IMG/VR virus record: IMGVR_UViG_3300025168_000086
Span: 1 to 61,750 of that record
Strand: one strand, 5' to 3'
DNA: 61,750 nucleotides
Source: a virus
Shown here: positions 24,495 to 32,490 of the stretch, piece by piece
Position numbering within the stretch: position 1 is the first letter of the stretch
Layout: every line of letters starts with the position of its first letter
Position numbers and translations under genes: made by a program
The notes under the pieces: generated by a model
Told to the model about the DNA's origin: nothing
Databases searched by the model: none
The model's input: the letters and a program-made list of their open reading frames with translations, nothing else

Positions 24495-25169
24495 ATGCAA
24501 TTCAACCATGTGACACAATCTAAGATCTTAGAAGATATATCTGCTGTTACTACCGATAATGGCAGATATTATCTTTCACCCACCGGTAAAAATCTACCCA
24601 GCGTAACTACTGTTACGGGTTGGAAAAAGTCCAGATTCTTTGCGAAGTGGAGGAGAGATAACCCAAAAGAAGCTAAACGAGTTACTGTAAGAGGAAATGA
24701 GTTCCATGCTCTTATAGAAAAGTATTTGTATAATAATCTAAATCTGTGTGATGAGATCATGGACATAGACAAAGATCTACTGACTTTGTTTAATCAATTG
24801 AAACCAGAACTGGACAAGATAGATAACATCAGAGGTCTAGAAAGCGGTCTATACAGTGACACAGTAGGTCTAGCTGGTAGAGCAGACTGTGTTGCTGAAT
24901 ATGATGGACAGTTATCGATTATTGACTTCAAGGGATCAACGAGAACAAAACGTCTTCGAGATATTGATAACTATTACCTACAAGCAACTGCATACGCTTT
25001 GATGTGGCAGGATATCTACGGAGAGGAAATACCATACTTCAACATACTAATTAGTTGTGAAGATGGTAATTCTCAGGTATTTACTGGTAGAACTATGGAT
25101 TATACTAAAAAACTACATGCAACGATACGAGAATACCATGAAGAACACACAAATCTCTTCTCACATTGA
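24495..25169 (+). CDS. PD-(D/E)XK exonuclease (Cas4/RecB/MGME1-like)
   Basis: 224 residues with the full PD-(D/E)XK set: H71 in RGNEFHALIE, E116 in GLES, D131 in AGRADCVAE, D144-F-K146 in SIIDFKGS, and Q163 in YLQATAYAL (the RecB-family QxxxY motif). SPTGKNLPSVTTV near the N-terminus is common in the phage members. The family degrades or processes DNA ends; T4-like marine phages carry single-domain versions probably used in recombination or in recycling host DNA. It has its own sigma70-type promoter, suggesting early expression. No Cas4-type FeS cysteine cluster is present. Confidence 0.8.
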   Translation: MQFNHVTQSKILEDISAVTTDNGRYYLSPTGKNLPSVTTVTGWKKSRFFAKWRRDNPKEAKRVTVRGNEFHALIEKYLYNNLNLCDEIMDIDKDLLTLFNQLKPELDKIDNIRGLESGLYSDTVGLAGRADCVAEYDGQLSIIDFKGSTRTKRLRDIDNYYLQATAYALMWQDIYGEEIPYFNILISCEDGNSQVFTGRTMDYTKKLHATIREYHEEHTNLFSH

Positions 25170-25527
25170 AGCTTCTGCTTTTGGTAGAGCTTCACTTAGA
25201 AATACAATAGAAAATCTAGAAAAACATCAGGGTATAGAATCAAACTTAAGTCTTCTGAAAAAAACATTCAGGCAAGTATTTGGATTTCTCTCTGTGTTGG
25301 ACGTAAACCCCAAATCGGCACAGTTCCTCGCTGATTTTGTTCGATCATACAGAAAAACAAAATCATATCCTTTGACATATAAGGGGTTCCGCTCTTGGAC
25401 TAAAACACAGAAAGAAAAAGAAAGAGAAATAAAGCTCCTCAATAGATTCAAACGAGAAGTGAATGGAGTATTTGCTGCATACACTTTGTTGTGTAGAATT
25501 CAACATGATTTGGATAAAACTAAATGA
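25138..25527 (+). CDS. Hypothetical basic protein (129 aa)
   Basis: ATG 25138 (MKNTQISSHIEASAFGRASL) overlaps the nuclease end by 32 bases; upstream in-frame extension is possible but would overlap more. Basic, helical (FVRSYRKTKSYPLTYKGFRSW, KEREIKLLNRFKREVNGV). No family recognised. Its last bases overlap the next start, so nuclease, this gene and the NUMOD-like gene form one unit; it may assist DNA processing. Confidence 0.6.
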   Translation: MKNTQISSHIEASAFGRASLRNTIENLEKHQGIESNLSLLKKTFRQVFGFLSVLDVNPKSAQFLADFVRSYRKTKSYPLTYKGFRSWTKTQKEKEREIKLLNRFKREVNGVFAAYTLLCRIQHDLDKTK

Positions 25528-26015
25528 GTGATATGTTCTCCCGTGTAAATATTCCAAACACTATGGAATGGTGTAAATTCAACGACAATTCAAAAGCGGC
25601 TGGATTCCGTCAAATGTTTACGAAGAAATACGGTGGGGAATTCAGATATAATGGTAAGTGGTATCAGTGGGTAGCACCTAATGACATAACATTACAACCA
25701 CCAAATACAATGATGCGTCCAAATCAAGCTCAGGTACACTTTTCAAATAAACAAGACGTTGTAAAAGAGCCGGAAATTGAGTATGATCCAAAAGAGGCGT
25801 TTAAATCCAGAGTAACTATAGATTTAGAAAAAAAATCCGAGTTTAAGCAAAAAAGTTTATATATAATTGTGGATCCGGAAGGAAATGAAACTGAAATTGA
25901 AAACTTCAGTAAATTTTGTCGGGATCATAATCTTAATAAATCAGCGATGTACGAGGTAGCGCGGGGAAAACGCAAACACCACAAAAAGTACACATGCAGA
26001 AAGAAGGAGTATTAA
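25524..26015 (+). CDS. Protein with C-terminal NUMOD/IENR1-like DNA-binding domain (163 aa)
   Basis: N-terminal half: MEWCKFNDNSKAAGFRQMF...GGEFRYNGKWYQWV, unrecognised. C-terminal 50 residues: VDPEGNETEIENFSKFCRD, then LNKSAMYEVARGKRKHHKKY, matching the NUMOD-type helix-turn-helix module found next to nuclease domains of homing endonucleases (short beta pair, then SxxxVxxGKRxxHKG). No catalytic domain is present here, so it may be a DNA-binding leftover or a regulator. Overlaps the preceding gene by four bases. Confidence 0.65.
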   Translation: MSDMFSRVNIPNTMEWCKFNDNSKAAGFRQMFTKKYGGEFRYNGKWYQWVAPNDITLQPPNTMMRPNQAQVHFSNKQDVVKEPEIEYDPKEAFKSRVTIDLEKKSEFKQKSLYIIVDPEGNETEIENFSKFCRDHNLNKSAMYEVARGKRKHHKKYTCRKKEY

Positions 26016-26016
26016 A

Positions 26017-26145
26017 ATGCAAGAATTTTTTAGCGGAACCCTAGGAACAATCTTTTACAGTATAGTAATTTTTGTTGCAGGAGCATTGATTGGTACTCCA
26101 CTCTGGAATTGGACAAAAAATTATTTACCATGGAATAAAGACTGA
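26017..26145 (+). CDS. Small single-span membrane protein (42 aa)
   Basis: Good RBS (AAGGAG) before ATG 26017. MQEFFSGTLG, then one hydrophobic helix TIFYSIVIFVAGALIGTPLW, then polar NWTKNYLPWNKD. Single transmembrane segment with C-terminal polar tail. Function unknown; small phage membrane proteins include holins, superinfection-exclusion and lysis-inhibition factors. The structured RNA candidate starts a few bases after its stop. Confidence 0.65.
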   Translation: MQEFFSGTLGTIFYSIVIFVAGALIGTPLWNWTKNYLPWNKD

Positions 26146-26150
26146 TCTAC

Positions 26151-26291
26151 TATTCGTGTTGAGTTGAGGTATTTCAAAGTACTTTAGCACACGGATAGGG
26201 GGTGATCCAGTCTCAATGAACCCTTTAATATAAAAAGCCTCAAAGCTCAACACGAGTATAGGAGAGTCCTTCGGGACTCTCCGTTTTTTTT
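26151..26291 (+). ncRNA. Candidate structured RNA: long helix enclosing a pseudoknot motif
   Basis: CGTGTTGAGTTGAGG (26155-26169) pairs with 26238-26254 (CCTCAA, 2-base AG bulge, CTCAACACG), extended by four more pairs outside. Inside lie a self-complementary AAAGTACTTT (26176-26185) and a 23-base segment (26187-26209) found once more at 35947-35969. In that segment GGAT pairs with ATCC while GGGT can pair with ACCC at 26220-26223, an interlocked (pseudoknot) order. An intrinsic terminator with a TTCG loop follows at once. No reading frame of note. It could be a small RNA, a 3' stabilising element or a regulatory RNA; I cannot match it to a known riboswitch or ribozyme class. Confidence 0.55.
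26261..26291 (+). terminator. Intrinsic terminator with TTCG tetraloop
   Basis: GGAGAGTCC (26261-26269), TTCG loop, GGACTCTCC (26274-26282), then G and at least seven T. Perfect 9-bp stem on the plus strand; ends the 25524/26017 unit and the structured RNA. Confidence 0.93.
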
Positions 26292-26298
26292 ATAAATA
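26291..26298 (+). promoter_or_regulatory. T4-type late promoter TATAAATA
   Basis: Exact TATAAATA directly after the terminator T-run, 21 bases before ATG 26320, leaving room for the TGGAG ribosome-binding site at 26310-26314. Confidence 0.7.
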
Positions 26299-26319
26299 TA
26301 CTAGCTATATGGAGTTATT

Positions 26320-29217
26320 ATGTCGGAAATAAGCTTTACAGTAGGGCGTTATCATGGACTTACGAATTCACACCATGGTGTGTTTAATACAATGCCAGAA
26401 GATCACAGTAAATTTATTTTTGTGACACAGAAGCATGATCCCAAAGATCCTCGATACCCACTCCCAGTAAAACACAGAGAAAAAGCAATAAAAGAAGTTG
26501 CCCCAAAGGACACTTCGGTTGTTCCGGTTCAGAGTGCGTACCATGCGTTCGAACATGCCGTCGATCATGCAAGAAAAAATAATATCAACACAGTCAATGT
26601 TCATGTTGGTGATGATCGAGGAACCGAAATGAACAGACTTGCAGGGCATAAAGACTTCAATGGCATAAATATTAATGTGCGTCCAATAGAAAGAGGAAGT
26701 CTGGGTGGACACTCAGGTACAGCGTTACGTGATGCAGCAAGAGCAGGGAATACCAAGCAAGTAAATAGCATGATGGCTCCAGTAAGCGATAAAACCAAAA
26801 AGGAATTCATAAAGCATATGCAAAAAACAAATGAAAATTTCGATCATGAAAACATTCCAACTTGGTTTAATCTGGAGGAGTTCTATGCGTTTGCTGATGC
26901 ATATGATGGAGTGAGTGAACTCATCACCGAACAGGAGATGACAAAGGAAAAACCACTAACTCGTCAGATGAAGCTGGACGATGCAAGAAGTAACCCTGAT
27001 GGCGACGAAACAGTAGATAGAGATAGAAAACGAACAGATAGAGCTGCATCTAGAGATAATATGAAAACAAATCCATGGCCTGAACTAGCTATTGTTAGAA
27101 CCACACAGGATGGTAAACTTCGCATTATCCCCAAAGCTGATTTTAGTTACAAAAAACATGAACTAGTCACTGGTAACATCAAGGGACTCCCCCCACGAGG
27201 AGAAGTAACTCCCCAGACCACATTCTCAGTGATGCAAGAACCAGACTTCGAGCAATCTAAAACATCAAAACGTTTAATTCAGATGTTTGGTTTAGACTCA
27301 CCACAGATGGGTGGAGGGCAAGCAGCTCCAGAAGGTCAAGCGGTAACTGCTGATCCAGAAGTAGCTCCAATGAATCCAATGATGATGGGACCACCCCCAC
27401 AACCACCAAGGTTACCACCTGACGGAAAAGAGATAACAGGGAAGGGATCAATAAACCCAGACTGGGATCACAGTGTCAATGATATTGACGCTGGTATTGT
27501 ACACGCATGGAACCAAGCAACAGGAAATAATCCATTCAACGGATTACTTGCAGACAACGATCTCAATAAAGTTGGTGAAAGTGAAACGCTAGAAGCTGCC
27601 GGGTTCAGAGCAATAGAAAAAATTATGCAAAAAGTTCCAGCAAACTTCGAAGCGATCATGCTAACACCCGGAGAACAGAAAGTAAACACTAATTGGAGCG
27701 ATATTGGTGGTATGGACAATACACCAGCAACCAATGTTTACTTCAAACCAAAAGATAAAAAGGATACTGCGCAAGAAGTAATTAAAGCCACAATGAAAAT
27801 TGGTATGGCTAAGATTATATCAGATCCAATTGCAAATGGACCTCCTCTTTTTAATGCGGTTTCCATGTCAGATGTTGGTCAGTCATTAGCACAGAATACC
27901 AAAGTGAAAGAGTTTGTTAAAAATACAACAAAGAAATTAAATGAAAGTTTCGTATCATTAGCCGCTGTTCAAGCAAAAACTGAAAGAGAAAAAAAGAACA
28001 CAATTGATGAGTTACCAGAAGTGGCAGAAGCACAAAGAATGTCAAATGAAATATCTTCTGGTATAGAAAATATATTCACTCAAGATAAAAACTTCAAAAA
28101 AGAAATCACTAGAGAATCTCTGACGGGTGAATTGAAATTTGGTGCTGATTCAATCGCCTCAGCAAACTCAATCATAAGTGGAAATAAAGATGGGACAAAC
28201 ACAAATCTAGTTCCTATCACCGACGAATATATTGAGATGATATCCAAAATCCCTAGAATGATGTTGGCTTTCAAATCACCAATGTTTGATTTAGATGTGC
28301 CACAATCAGAGCAAGAATCACAATCCTTTAACTATAGAACTGCGTTACAAATGCAGTCGGGTAAAAACTTACAGCCAGTTCCAATGGAACAAAATAAAAT
28401 CAACCTTAAGAATATGATTTCTTTGAAAGAAGAAGACGGTGGTGGTGATGGTGTTGGTGATGCTGGTTCAGTGGGAGCTGCCGGATATGGTATGAGTGAT
28501 TATGATCCTGATATTCAAAGATATGATGATACTACTACAAACTATACCGAACCATCTTATACTGGTCAATTTAAAGACTATGGTACAGGAAATTCACAAG
28601 AGTACCTAAGATCGGCTATTGAAAATATCGGTGATGATGTATTTAAATTAATGGAATTTATGCAACTTGGTGTGGAGAGTATCGATACCGAACCAATTAA
28701 TTTCGCAGAATATACCATGGACAAATCTACAAAATACAACGAAATTGAAATGAACGGTAAAAAGATAAGGATCCCTATAGATCCTAACTTTGAAATGATC
28801 ACAACCGAAGAAGTTGAGTATATCGACACTATGTTTGATCTAATCATAATGGAAAGAAACTATAAAAGAGAATATGAAACTTTTCATGGTAAACCAGAGC
28901 AACGAAAAAGAAGATCTAAACGAGTTCTTGCAAGAAGAAAATTAGAAAAAGAGGGTAGAGTAACTAAAGGTGATAACAAAGATGTTGATCACAAAAAACC
29001 ACTAAGAAATGGTGGTACTAATTCGGATTCCAATCTAAGAGTTCGCGATAGGAGTTCTAATCGAGCAGAGAACGGCAAAAGAAAATCTGTACGAGAAGAA
29101 CACGGAGCCGGAGAAGAAGGTACGACAAACTTACTCAATAAATATATACAAGGCACCCCCGGTCAATTTTTAAAAAAGAAGAAAAAAGGTGAATCAAAAC
29201 CATGTCAGAAGAAATGA
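26320..29217 (+). CDS. Nucleotidyltransferase-like / HNH endonuclease fusion protein (965 aa)
   Basis: N-terminal about 170 residues match phage cytidylyltransferase/NMNAT-like domains: FTVGRYHGLTNSHHG in place of the canonical GRFxPPxxGH, KFIFVTQKHDPKDPRYPL, and SGTALRDAARAGN. The HxGH signature is degenerate (SHHG). A long polar middle follows with Pro/Met-rich stretches (about 340-370: MNPMMMGPPPQPPRLPP) and an unrecognised domain around 385-560. The C-terminus is an HNH nuclease: RRSKRVLARRKLEKEG, DVDHKKPLRNGGTNS and NLRVRDRSSNRA, with the DH pair, Asn and final Asn-Arg of HNH folds. Late promoter and TGGAG ribosome-binding site precede it. The next start overlaps by 16 bases. It may be a packaged protein acting on DNA; this combination is unusual. 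Confidence 0.68.
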   Translation: MSEISFTVGRYHGLTNSHHGVFNTMPEDHSKFIFVTQKHDPKDPRYPLPVKHREKAIKEVAPKDTSVVPVQSAYHAFEHAVDHARKNNINTVNVHVGDDRGTEMNRLAGHKDFNGININVRPIERGSLGGHSGTALRDAARAGNTKQVNSMMAPVSDKTKKEFIKHMQKTNENFDHENIPTWFNLEEFYAFADAYDGVSELITEQEMTKEKPLTRQMKLDDARSNPDGDETVDRDRKRTDRAASRDNMKTNPWPELAIVRTTQDGKLRIIPKADFSYKKHELVTGNIKGLPPRGEVTPQTTFSVMQEPDFEQSKTSKRLIQMFGLDSPQMGGGQAAPEGQAVTADPEVAPMNPMMMGPPPQPPRLPPDGKEITGKGSINPDWDHSVNDIDAGIVHAWNQATGNNPFNGLLADNDLNKVGESETLEAAGFRAIEKIMQKVPANFEAIMLTPGEQKVNTNWSDIGGMDNTPATNVYFKPKDKKDTAQEVIKATMKIGMAKIISDPIANGPPLFNAVSMSDVGQSLAQNTKVKEFVKNTTKKLNESFVSLAAVQAKTEREKKNTIDELPEVAEAQRMSNEISSGIENIFTQDKNFKKEITRESLTGELKFGADSIASANSIISGNKDGTNTNLVPITDEYIEMISKIPRMMLAFKSPMFDLDVPQSEQESQSFNYRTALQMQSGKNLQPVPMEQNKINLKNMISLKEEDGGGDGVGDAGSVGAAGYGMSDYDPDIQRYDDTTTNYTEPSYTGQFKDYGTGNSQEYLRSAIENIGDDVFKLMEFMQLGVESIDTEPINFAEYTMDKSTKYNEIEMNGKKIRIPIDPNFEMITTEEVEYIDTMFDLIIMERNYKREYETFHGKPEQRKRRSKRVLARRKLEKEGRVTKGDNKDVDHKKPLRNGGTNSDSNLRVRDRSSNRAENGKRKSVREEHGAGEEGTTNLLNKYIQGTPGQFLKKKKKGESKPCQKK

Positions 29218-29507
29218 AACCTAAAACATATGCCGGAGATAACACCAGCAAGACATTTACTTTTGCACTTCTAGTTGGATGGGGATTAACTTTAGCAACT
29301 GTAATATGGCAAGTCGCTGTAAAAGATGCTAATTATTCACTACGTCTAAGCACAATTGAATCAGAACTGACGAACTTAGATGACAGGCTAGATACCGCCG
29401 AGGAGTTTAGAATAACTCTCGCATCAAACTTAGCGGAAATTAAAACTGATTTGGTTTGGATAAGAAAAGAACTACAAGAAATGTCCAACAGAGAGCACTC
29501 AAGATGA
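29202..29507 (+). CDS. Membrane-anchored coiled-coil protein (101 aa), spanin/holin-like candidate
   Basis: After 20 polar residues comes one transmembrane helix (FTFALLVGWGLTLATVIWQVAV), followed by a heptad-patterned coiled coil (LRLSTIESELTNLDDRLDTAEEF...LAEIKTDLVWIRKELQEM). A membrane anchor plus periplasmic coiled coil fits i-spanin (Rz)-type lysis proteins, though several other phage membrane proteins look similar. Starts inside the previous gene (RBS AAAGGTG) and overlaps the next start by four bases. Confidence 0.6.
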   Translation: MSEEMKPKTYAGDNTSKTFTFALLVGWGLTLATVIWQVAVKDANYSLRLSTIESELTNLDDRLDTAEEFRITLASNLAEIKTDLVWIRKELQEMSNREHSR

Positions 29508-30283
29508 AACCTAAATCATACCAAAAAACCGTAACTGAGTTAGTAGAAAACGATGTATTTACATCAGAAAATTCTATATTTCAGTTTGTTTCTTTAGAAG
29601 AAATTTCAAAAAACTTCTGTCAAATAAACACAATCAATGAAAGTAGAGAAAAAGAATCACTACGAATGAGGCGAGACGAGATTGTAAGTGTCTCCGTTAA
29701 TATCAGTGAAGCTGAATATAAAGGTAAATCAGTATCTCTCAATAAACCGTTTAGACAGTCTGGTGGGAAAAAGAAATTTGGTGTGTATGTTCGCAACCAA
29801 AAGGGTAACATAATTAAAGTTTCTTTTGGTGATCCAAATATGGAAATTAAACGTGACGATCCAGAGAGAAGAAAAAACTTCCGTGCAAGACATAACTGCG
29901 CAGAAAAGAAAGACAAAACAAAAGCTGGATATTGGAGTTGTCGTCAGTGGAGAGCCGGAAGTAAAGTAGAAGATTCATATGATCCACAAGGTAGTATGTT
30001 GAGTGAAAGAAAGCTCAGTAAAGGTGAAAAAGAAAAACGAGATAATCTGGCTAAAGAACTATTGGACAAGGGTGATTTAAATCCATCGCGAGGATCAGAG
30101 TCTGATATGGCATATGCTATTGCAACAATAAGGGCAAAGGGTGAAAATCCAAAGGCTCGTGGTAAGAACAAAGATAAGGGTAAAAAAAGAAAATCAAAAA
30201 ATGAACAAGTTGATAATTACCTAAATAACAATAGACTAAACAATCTAAACGAAATAACTCGTTACAGGAGAGAAGATAAATGA
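29504..30283 (+). CDS. Conserved phage protein with RARHNC motif (259 aa)
   Basis: Start ATG 29504 (MKPKSYQKTVTELV) chosen because it overlaps the previous stop. Central domain: LNKPFRQSGGKKKFGVYVR, KVSFGDPNMEIKRDDPERR, NFRARHNC and AGYWSCRQW (about 85-150). This block is widespread in tailed-phage proteins, often near head-maturation genes; its biochemical role is unknown to me. The Cys/His content (RHNC...WSC) suggests metal binding. The C-terminus is Lys-rich (KARGKNKDKGKKRKSKNE). Part of a compact late operon to 32233. Confidence 0.65.
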   Translation: MKPKSYQKTVTELVENDVFTSENSIFQFVSLEEISKNFCQINTINESREKESLRMRRDEIVSVSVNISEAEYKGKSVSLNKPFRQSGGKKKFGVYVRNQKGNIIKVSFGDPNMEIKRDDPERRKNFRARHNCAEKKDKTKAGYWSCRQWRAGSKVEDSYDPQGSMLSERKLSKGEKEKRDNLAKELLDKGDLNPSRGSESDMAYAIATIRAKGENPKARGKNKDKGKKRKSKNEQVDNYLNNNRLNNLNEITRYRREDK

Positions 30284-30840
30284 AAAATTTTAAAGAACTC
30301 ACCAAATCCTTAAATCTCCACGAAATGGAGTATACTGAGGGTGGTGCTCTAGGTGGAAGTCCATCCGCACTAGGTGGCGGACACTCAATCCATAGTGACG
30401 AGGGTGTGCATAGAGTTGATCTCGCTAGTCAGAGAAAAAGAATTGGTGCATTCCTAACTGCATTTGGAAGAAAAGAGTATCTTGATCCCAAAGCAGCTAT
30501 TGGTATTATGAGATCTAAGCTAAACATTATAGGCTTAGACTTTGATTTTAATCCACAAAAATCAAAGTGTGAAGTAGCGGCAGAAACTGGTGAACCATTG
30601 ACATACAGACTCACTCGTTTTGGTGGTGTCTTTGGTACATCACCAGATCATGATTTATTAAAAAATGGATTCATCAATTCAGATGGTATTTCAGATGCAA
30701 GGAACGGTGTTGGTTTAAATTTAATTATTGGAATAGTCGAAACTCCAAATGGTTTATTTAAACTTGATGTAAACATCGAAGATGTAGTAAATGAAACCGA
30801 AGAAGATGACGACGAGGTGAATCCAGAAGAAGAGGAATGA
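30280..30840 (+). CDS. Hypothetical protein (186 aa)
   Basis: ATGA-coupled to the previous gene. Gly-rich N-terminus (GGALGGSPSALGGG), then a folded-looking region (RIGAFLTAFGRKEYLDPKAAIGIMRSKLNIIGLDFDF, YRLTRFGGVFG) and an acidic tail (EDDDEVNPEEEE). No catalytic motif. The family resembles uncharacterised proteins in T4-like marine phages, but I cannot name it. Same operon as neighbours 29504-32233. Confidence 0.6.
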   Translation: MKNFKELTKSLNLHEMEYTEGGALGGSPSALGGGHSIHSDEGVHRVDLASQRKRIGAFLTAFGRKEYLDPKAAIGIMRSKLNIIGLDFDFNPQKSKCEVAAETGEPLTYRLTRFGGVFGTSPDHDLLKNGFINSDGISDARNGVGLNLIIGIVETPNGLFKLDVNIEDVVNETEEDDDEVNPEEEE

Positions 30841-30846
30841 TCTTGC

Positions 30847-31236
30847 ATGTTAAGTGAACCTCTTAAAGAGGAAAATTATGATTTTTTTGTGCGTGAAATG
30901 TATGACAATCCTGCCTGTGAAAGTGAAACTGAATTTCAAGAGGATTTGAATAGAGTAAAATACATTAAGAGATTATTTAGTAGGTTTGAAAAAACAGGAG
31001 AGTTGAAAATAAGACTCATACTAAATCACATAATCATATTAAATAATGTTTTTAAATATGGATCATGCACAAGATTACTCTTCTACAAATTAGATGATGA
31101 ATATTATGGGATGCTAAAAAGCTTTTTAGGTTACTTAAACTTAATGCCAATGAACATACCAGAGATAGACTTAGAAATAATATTAAGTGATCACAGAATA
31201 GACATTCAACTAAAGGAACTGATATGCAAAGACTAA
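30847..31236 (+). CDS. Conserved T4-like phage protein (129 aa)
   Basis: EENYDFFVREMYDNPACESETEF, NRVKYIKRLFSRFEKTGELK and RLILNHIIILNNVFK give a pattern I recognise as a small, well-conserved hypothetical family across T4-like marine phages (D-F-x(2)-Y-x(3)-YDN-P...KR-K-Y-x-K-R-L...LNH-x-I-x-L-N-V-F). It is predicted to be all-helical. No activity is known. GAGG precedes the start. Overlaps the next gene by 13 bases. Confidence 0.65.
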   Translation: MLSEPLKEENYDFFVREMYDNPACESETEFQEDLNRVKYIKRLFSRFEKTGELKIRLILNHIIILNNVFKYGSCTRLLFYKLDDEYYGMLKSFLGYLNLMPMNIPEIDLEIILSDHRIDIQLKELICKD

Positions 31237-31784
31237 ACGAAAATTTATCTGGATCTGAACTAATAAATGCGTTTACCCTATACACATTTGTACAGGAATT
31301 AACTACTCCATTTATACAAACAGAAGCATACAGGCAAGGTTTAATTGATCAAAATGGGGATCTTCTTAAAAAATACTCAAGCTTAACCATGCAAGAAAAG
31401 TTAGTAATAACACCATTCAAAAAGTTAGTATTCAAAATAAAACAACTTTTTGAAATGATTCCAAATCCAGCAGTAAGCTACAATTTGAAGAGCTTTACAA
31501 CAGCCCTAAAACTATTATCAGAAGAAGGCGAACAAGTTGGAGCAGATAAAGACTACATCTATGAAAACGTAAAATCAATTATGTTTTCCCTGAAGGAAGA
31601 TGCTGGTGCTGCCAGTGGAGTAGCTACAAACTCAATGGGAGCAGGAGCATTTGGTGCTGGTCCAGACGTTGGTATTTCATCTAGAAGTGATGCAATTCAG
31701 GGGGTTGACATTCCTCTTGGTATGACAAGACGGGACTTCTTAAAAAGAAGAAAAAAGAAGAAGAAAAGAAAAAATAAGAAATAA
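31224..31784 (+). CDS. Conserved T4-like phage protein with basic tail (186 aa)
   Basis: N-terminal helical part (LINAFTLYTFVQELTTPFIQTEAYRQGLIDQNGDLLKKY, KLVFKIKQLFEMIPN) matches a small protein that accompanies the preceding family in T4-like marine phages. Then an Ala/Gly-rich linker (GAASGVATNSMGAGAFGAG) and a very basic C-terminus (RRDFLKRRKKKKKRKNKK), suggesting contact with DNA or an acidic partner. RBS AAGGAAC. Function unknown. Confidence 0.62.
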   Translation: MQRLNENLSGSELINAFTLYTFVQELTTPFIQTEAYRQGLIDQNGDLLKKYSSLTMQEKLVITPFKKLVFKIKQLFEMIPNPAVSYNLKSFTTALKLLSEEGEQVGADKDYIYENVKSIMFSLKEDAGAASGVATNSMGAGAFGAGPDVGISSRSDAIQGVDIPLGMTRRDFLKRRKKKKKRKNKK

Positions 31785-32233
31785 TGGAGTTCCTAACAGT
31801 AGAATTTATATCATTGATTGGTAGTAGTCTTATTGGATTTCTTTTTCGTTCAAATGCAGAACGACGTAAAGAGCAAGCAGAAGTATTCAACCGCATCCTA
31901 GATGCGAACAAAGTCACAAACGAAAATCACAACGCTGCTACTGAAAGAGTCACTATTTCTGCTGGTAAGTGGGTAAGAAGGGGGATAGTTATAACTATCC
32001 TTTTTGGAACTATAATAGCACCATTCATACTACCATTCTTTGAAATACCTACCGTGATTGAGATCGAAGAGACTAAGCGGCAGTGGTGGGATATATTTGG
32101 TCTAGCAGGAACATATACAACAACAACAATAGAACCAATTGATGGTTACTTACTTCTCAAGGAGAACAGACAGATACTAATCAGTATTGTTGGTTTCTAT
32201 TTTGGTAACGCAGTGGCGGCAAATAAAGCATGA
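31784..32233 (+). CDS. Three-span-like membrane protein (149 aa), holin-like candidate
   Basis: Hydrophobic segments at the N-terminus (FISLIGSSLIGFLF), the centre (GIVITILFGTIIAPFILPFFEI) and the C-terminus (ILISIVGFYFGNAVAANKA), separated by a charged helix (NAERRKEQAEVFNRILDANK). The pattern resembles 3-TM holin-type families, and conserved proteins of this shape occur in T4-like marine phages. TAATG coupling to the previous gene. Holin role is inferred from topology only. Confidence 0.58.
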   Translation: MEFLTVEFISLIGSSLIGFLFRSNAERRKEQAEVFNRILDANKVTNENHNAATERVTISAGKWVRRGIVITILFGTIIAPFILPFFEIPTVIEIEETKRQWWDIFGLAGTYTTTTIEPIDGYLLLKENRQILISIVGFYFGNAVAANKA

Positions 32234-32442
32234 AATACTTATTCACACTAATAATAATGAATCTCGTTGCATGTCAGACTGGTCATGTAATCAATAATGC
32301 GAAACCAAAAGTGGGCAACGGAGAAACTCTGCCAGATCCCACAATCCCAACAGACATTTCTGTCTGGACATGGCTTCCTTGGTATATTGTTGCTGTTATT
32401 ATTTTGATAATAATTACAATAAAAATGTGGAAAGAACGTTAA
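32230..32442 (+). CDS. Small lipoprotein / C-terminally anchored membrane protein (70 aa)
   Basis: Signal-like start MKYLFTLIIMNLVACQTG with a lipobox LVAC, so Cys15 may become lipidated. A polar linker (NAKPKVGNGETLPDPTIPTD) leads to a second hydrophobic helix (WLPWYIVAVIILIIITI) and MWKER. Having both a lipobox and a C-terminal membrane helix resembles u-spanin-type lysis proteins that bridge inner and outer membranes. ATGA overlap with the preceding holin-like gene strengthens a lysis reading; still inference. Confidence 0.58.
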   Translation: MKYLFTLIIMNLVACQTGHVINNAKPKVGNGETLPDPTIPTDISVWTWLPWYIVAVIILIIITIKMWKER

Positions 32443-32490
32443 TTTAGATATAGATATATTAAACAATTAAAAGTAAAGGATATGCTAACC

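Noticed and set aside
24495-25169. Cas4 of a CRISPR system
   Set aside because: No iron-sulphur cysteine cluster and no cas genes or arrays nearby; a phage recombination-type PD-(D/E)XK nuclease fits better.
26146-26260. Candidate tRNA or known riboswitch in the structured spacer
   Set aside because: No cloverleaf with TTC-loop/anticodon layout, and the conserved bases fit none of the riboswitch or ribozyme consensus sequences I know.
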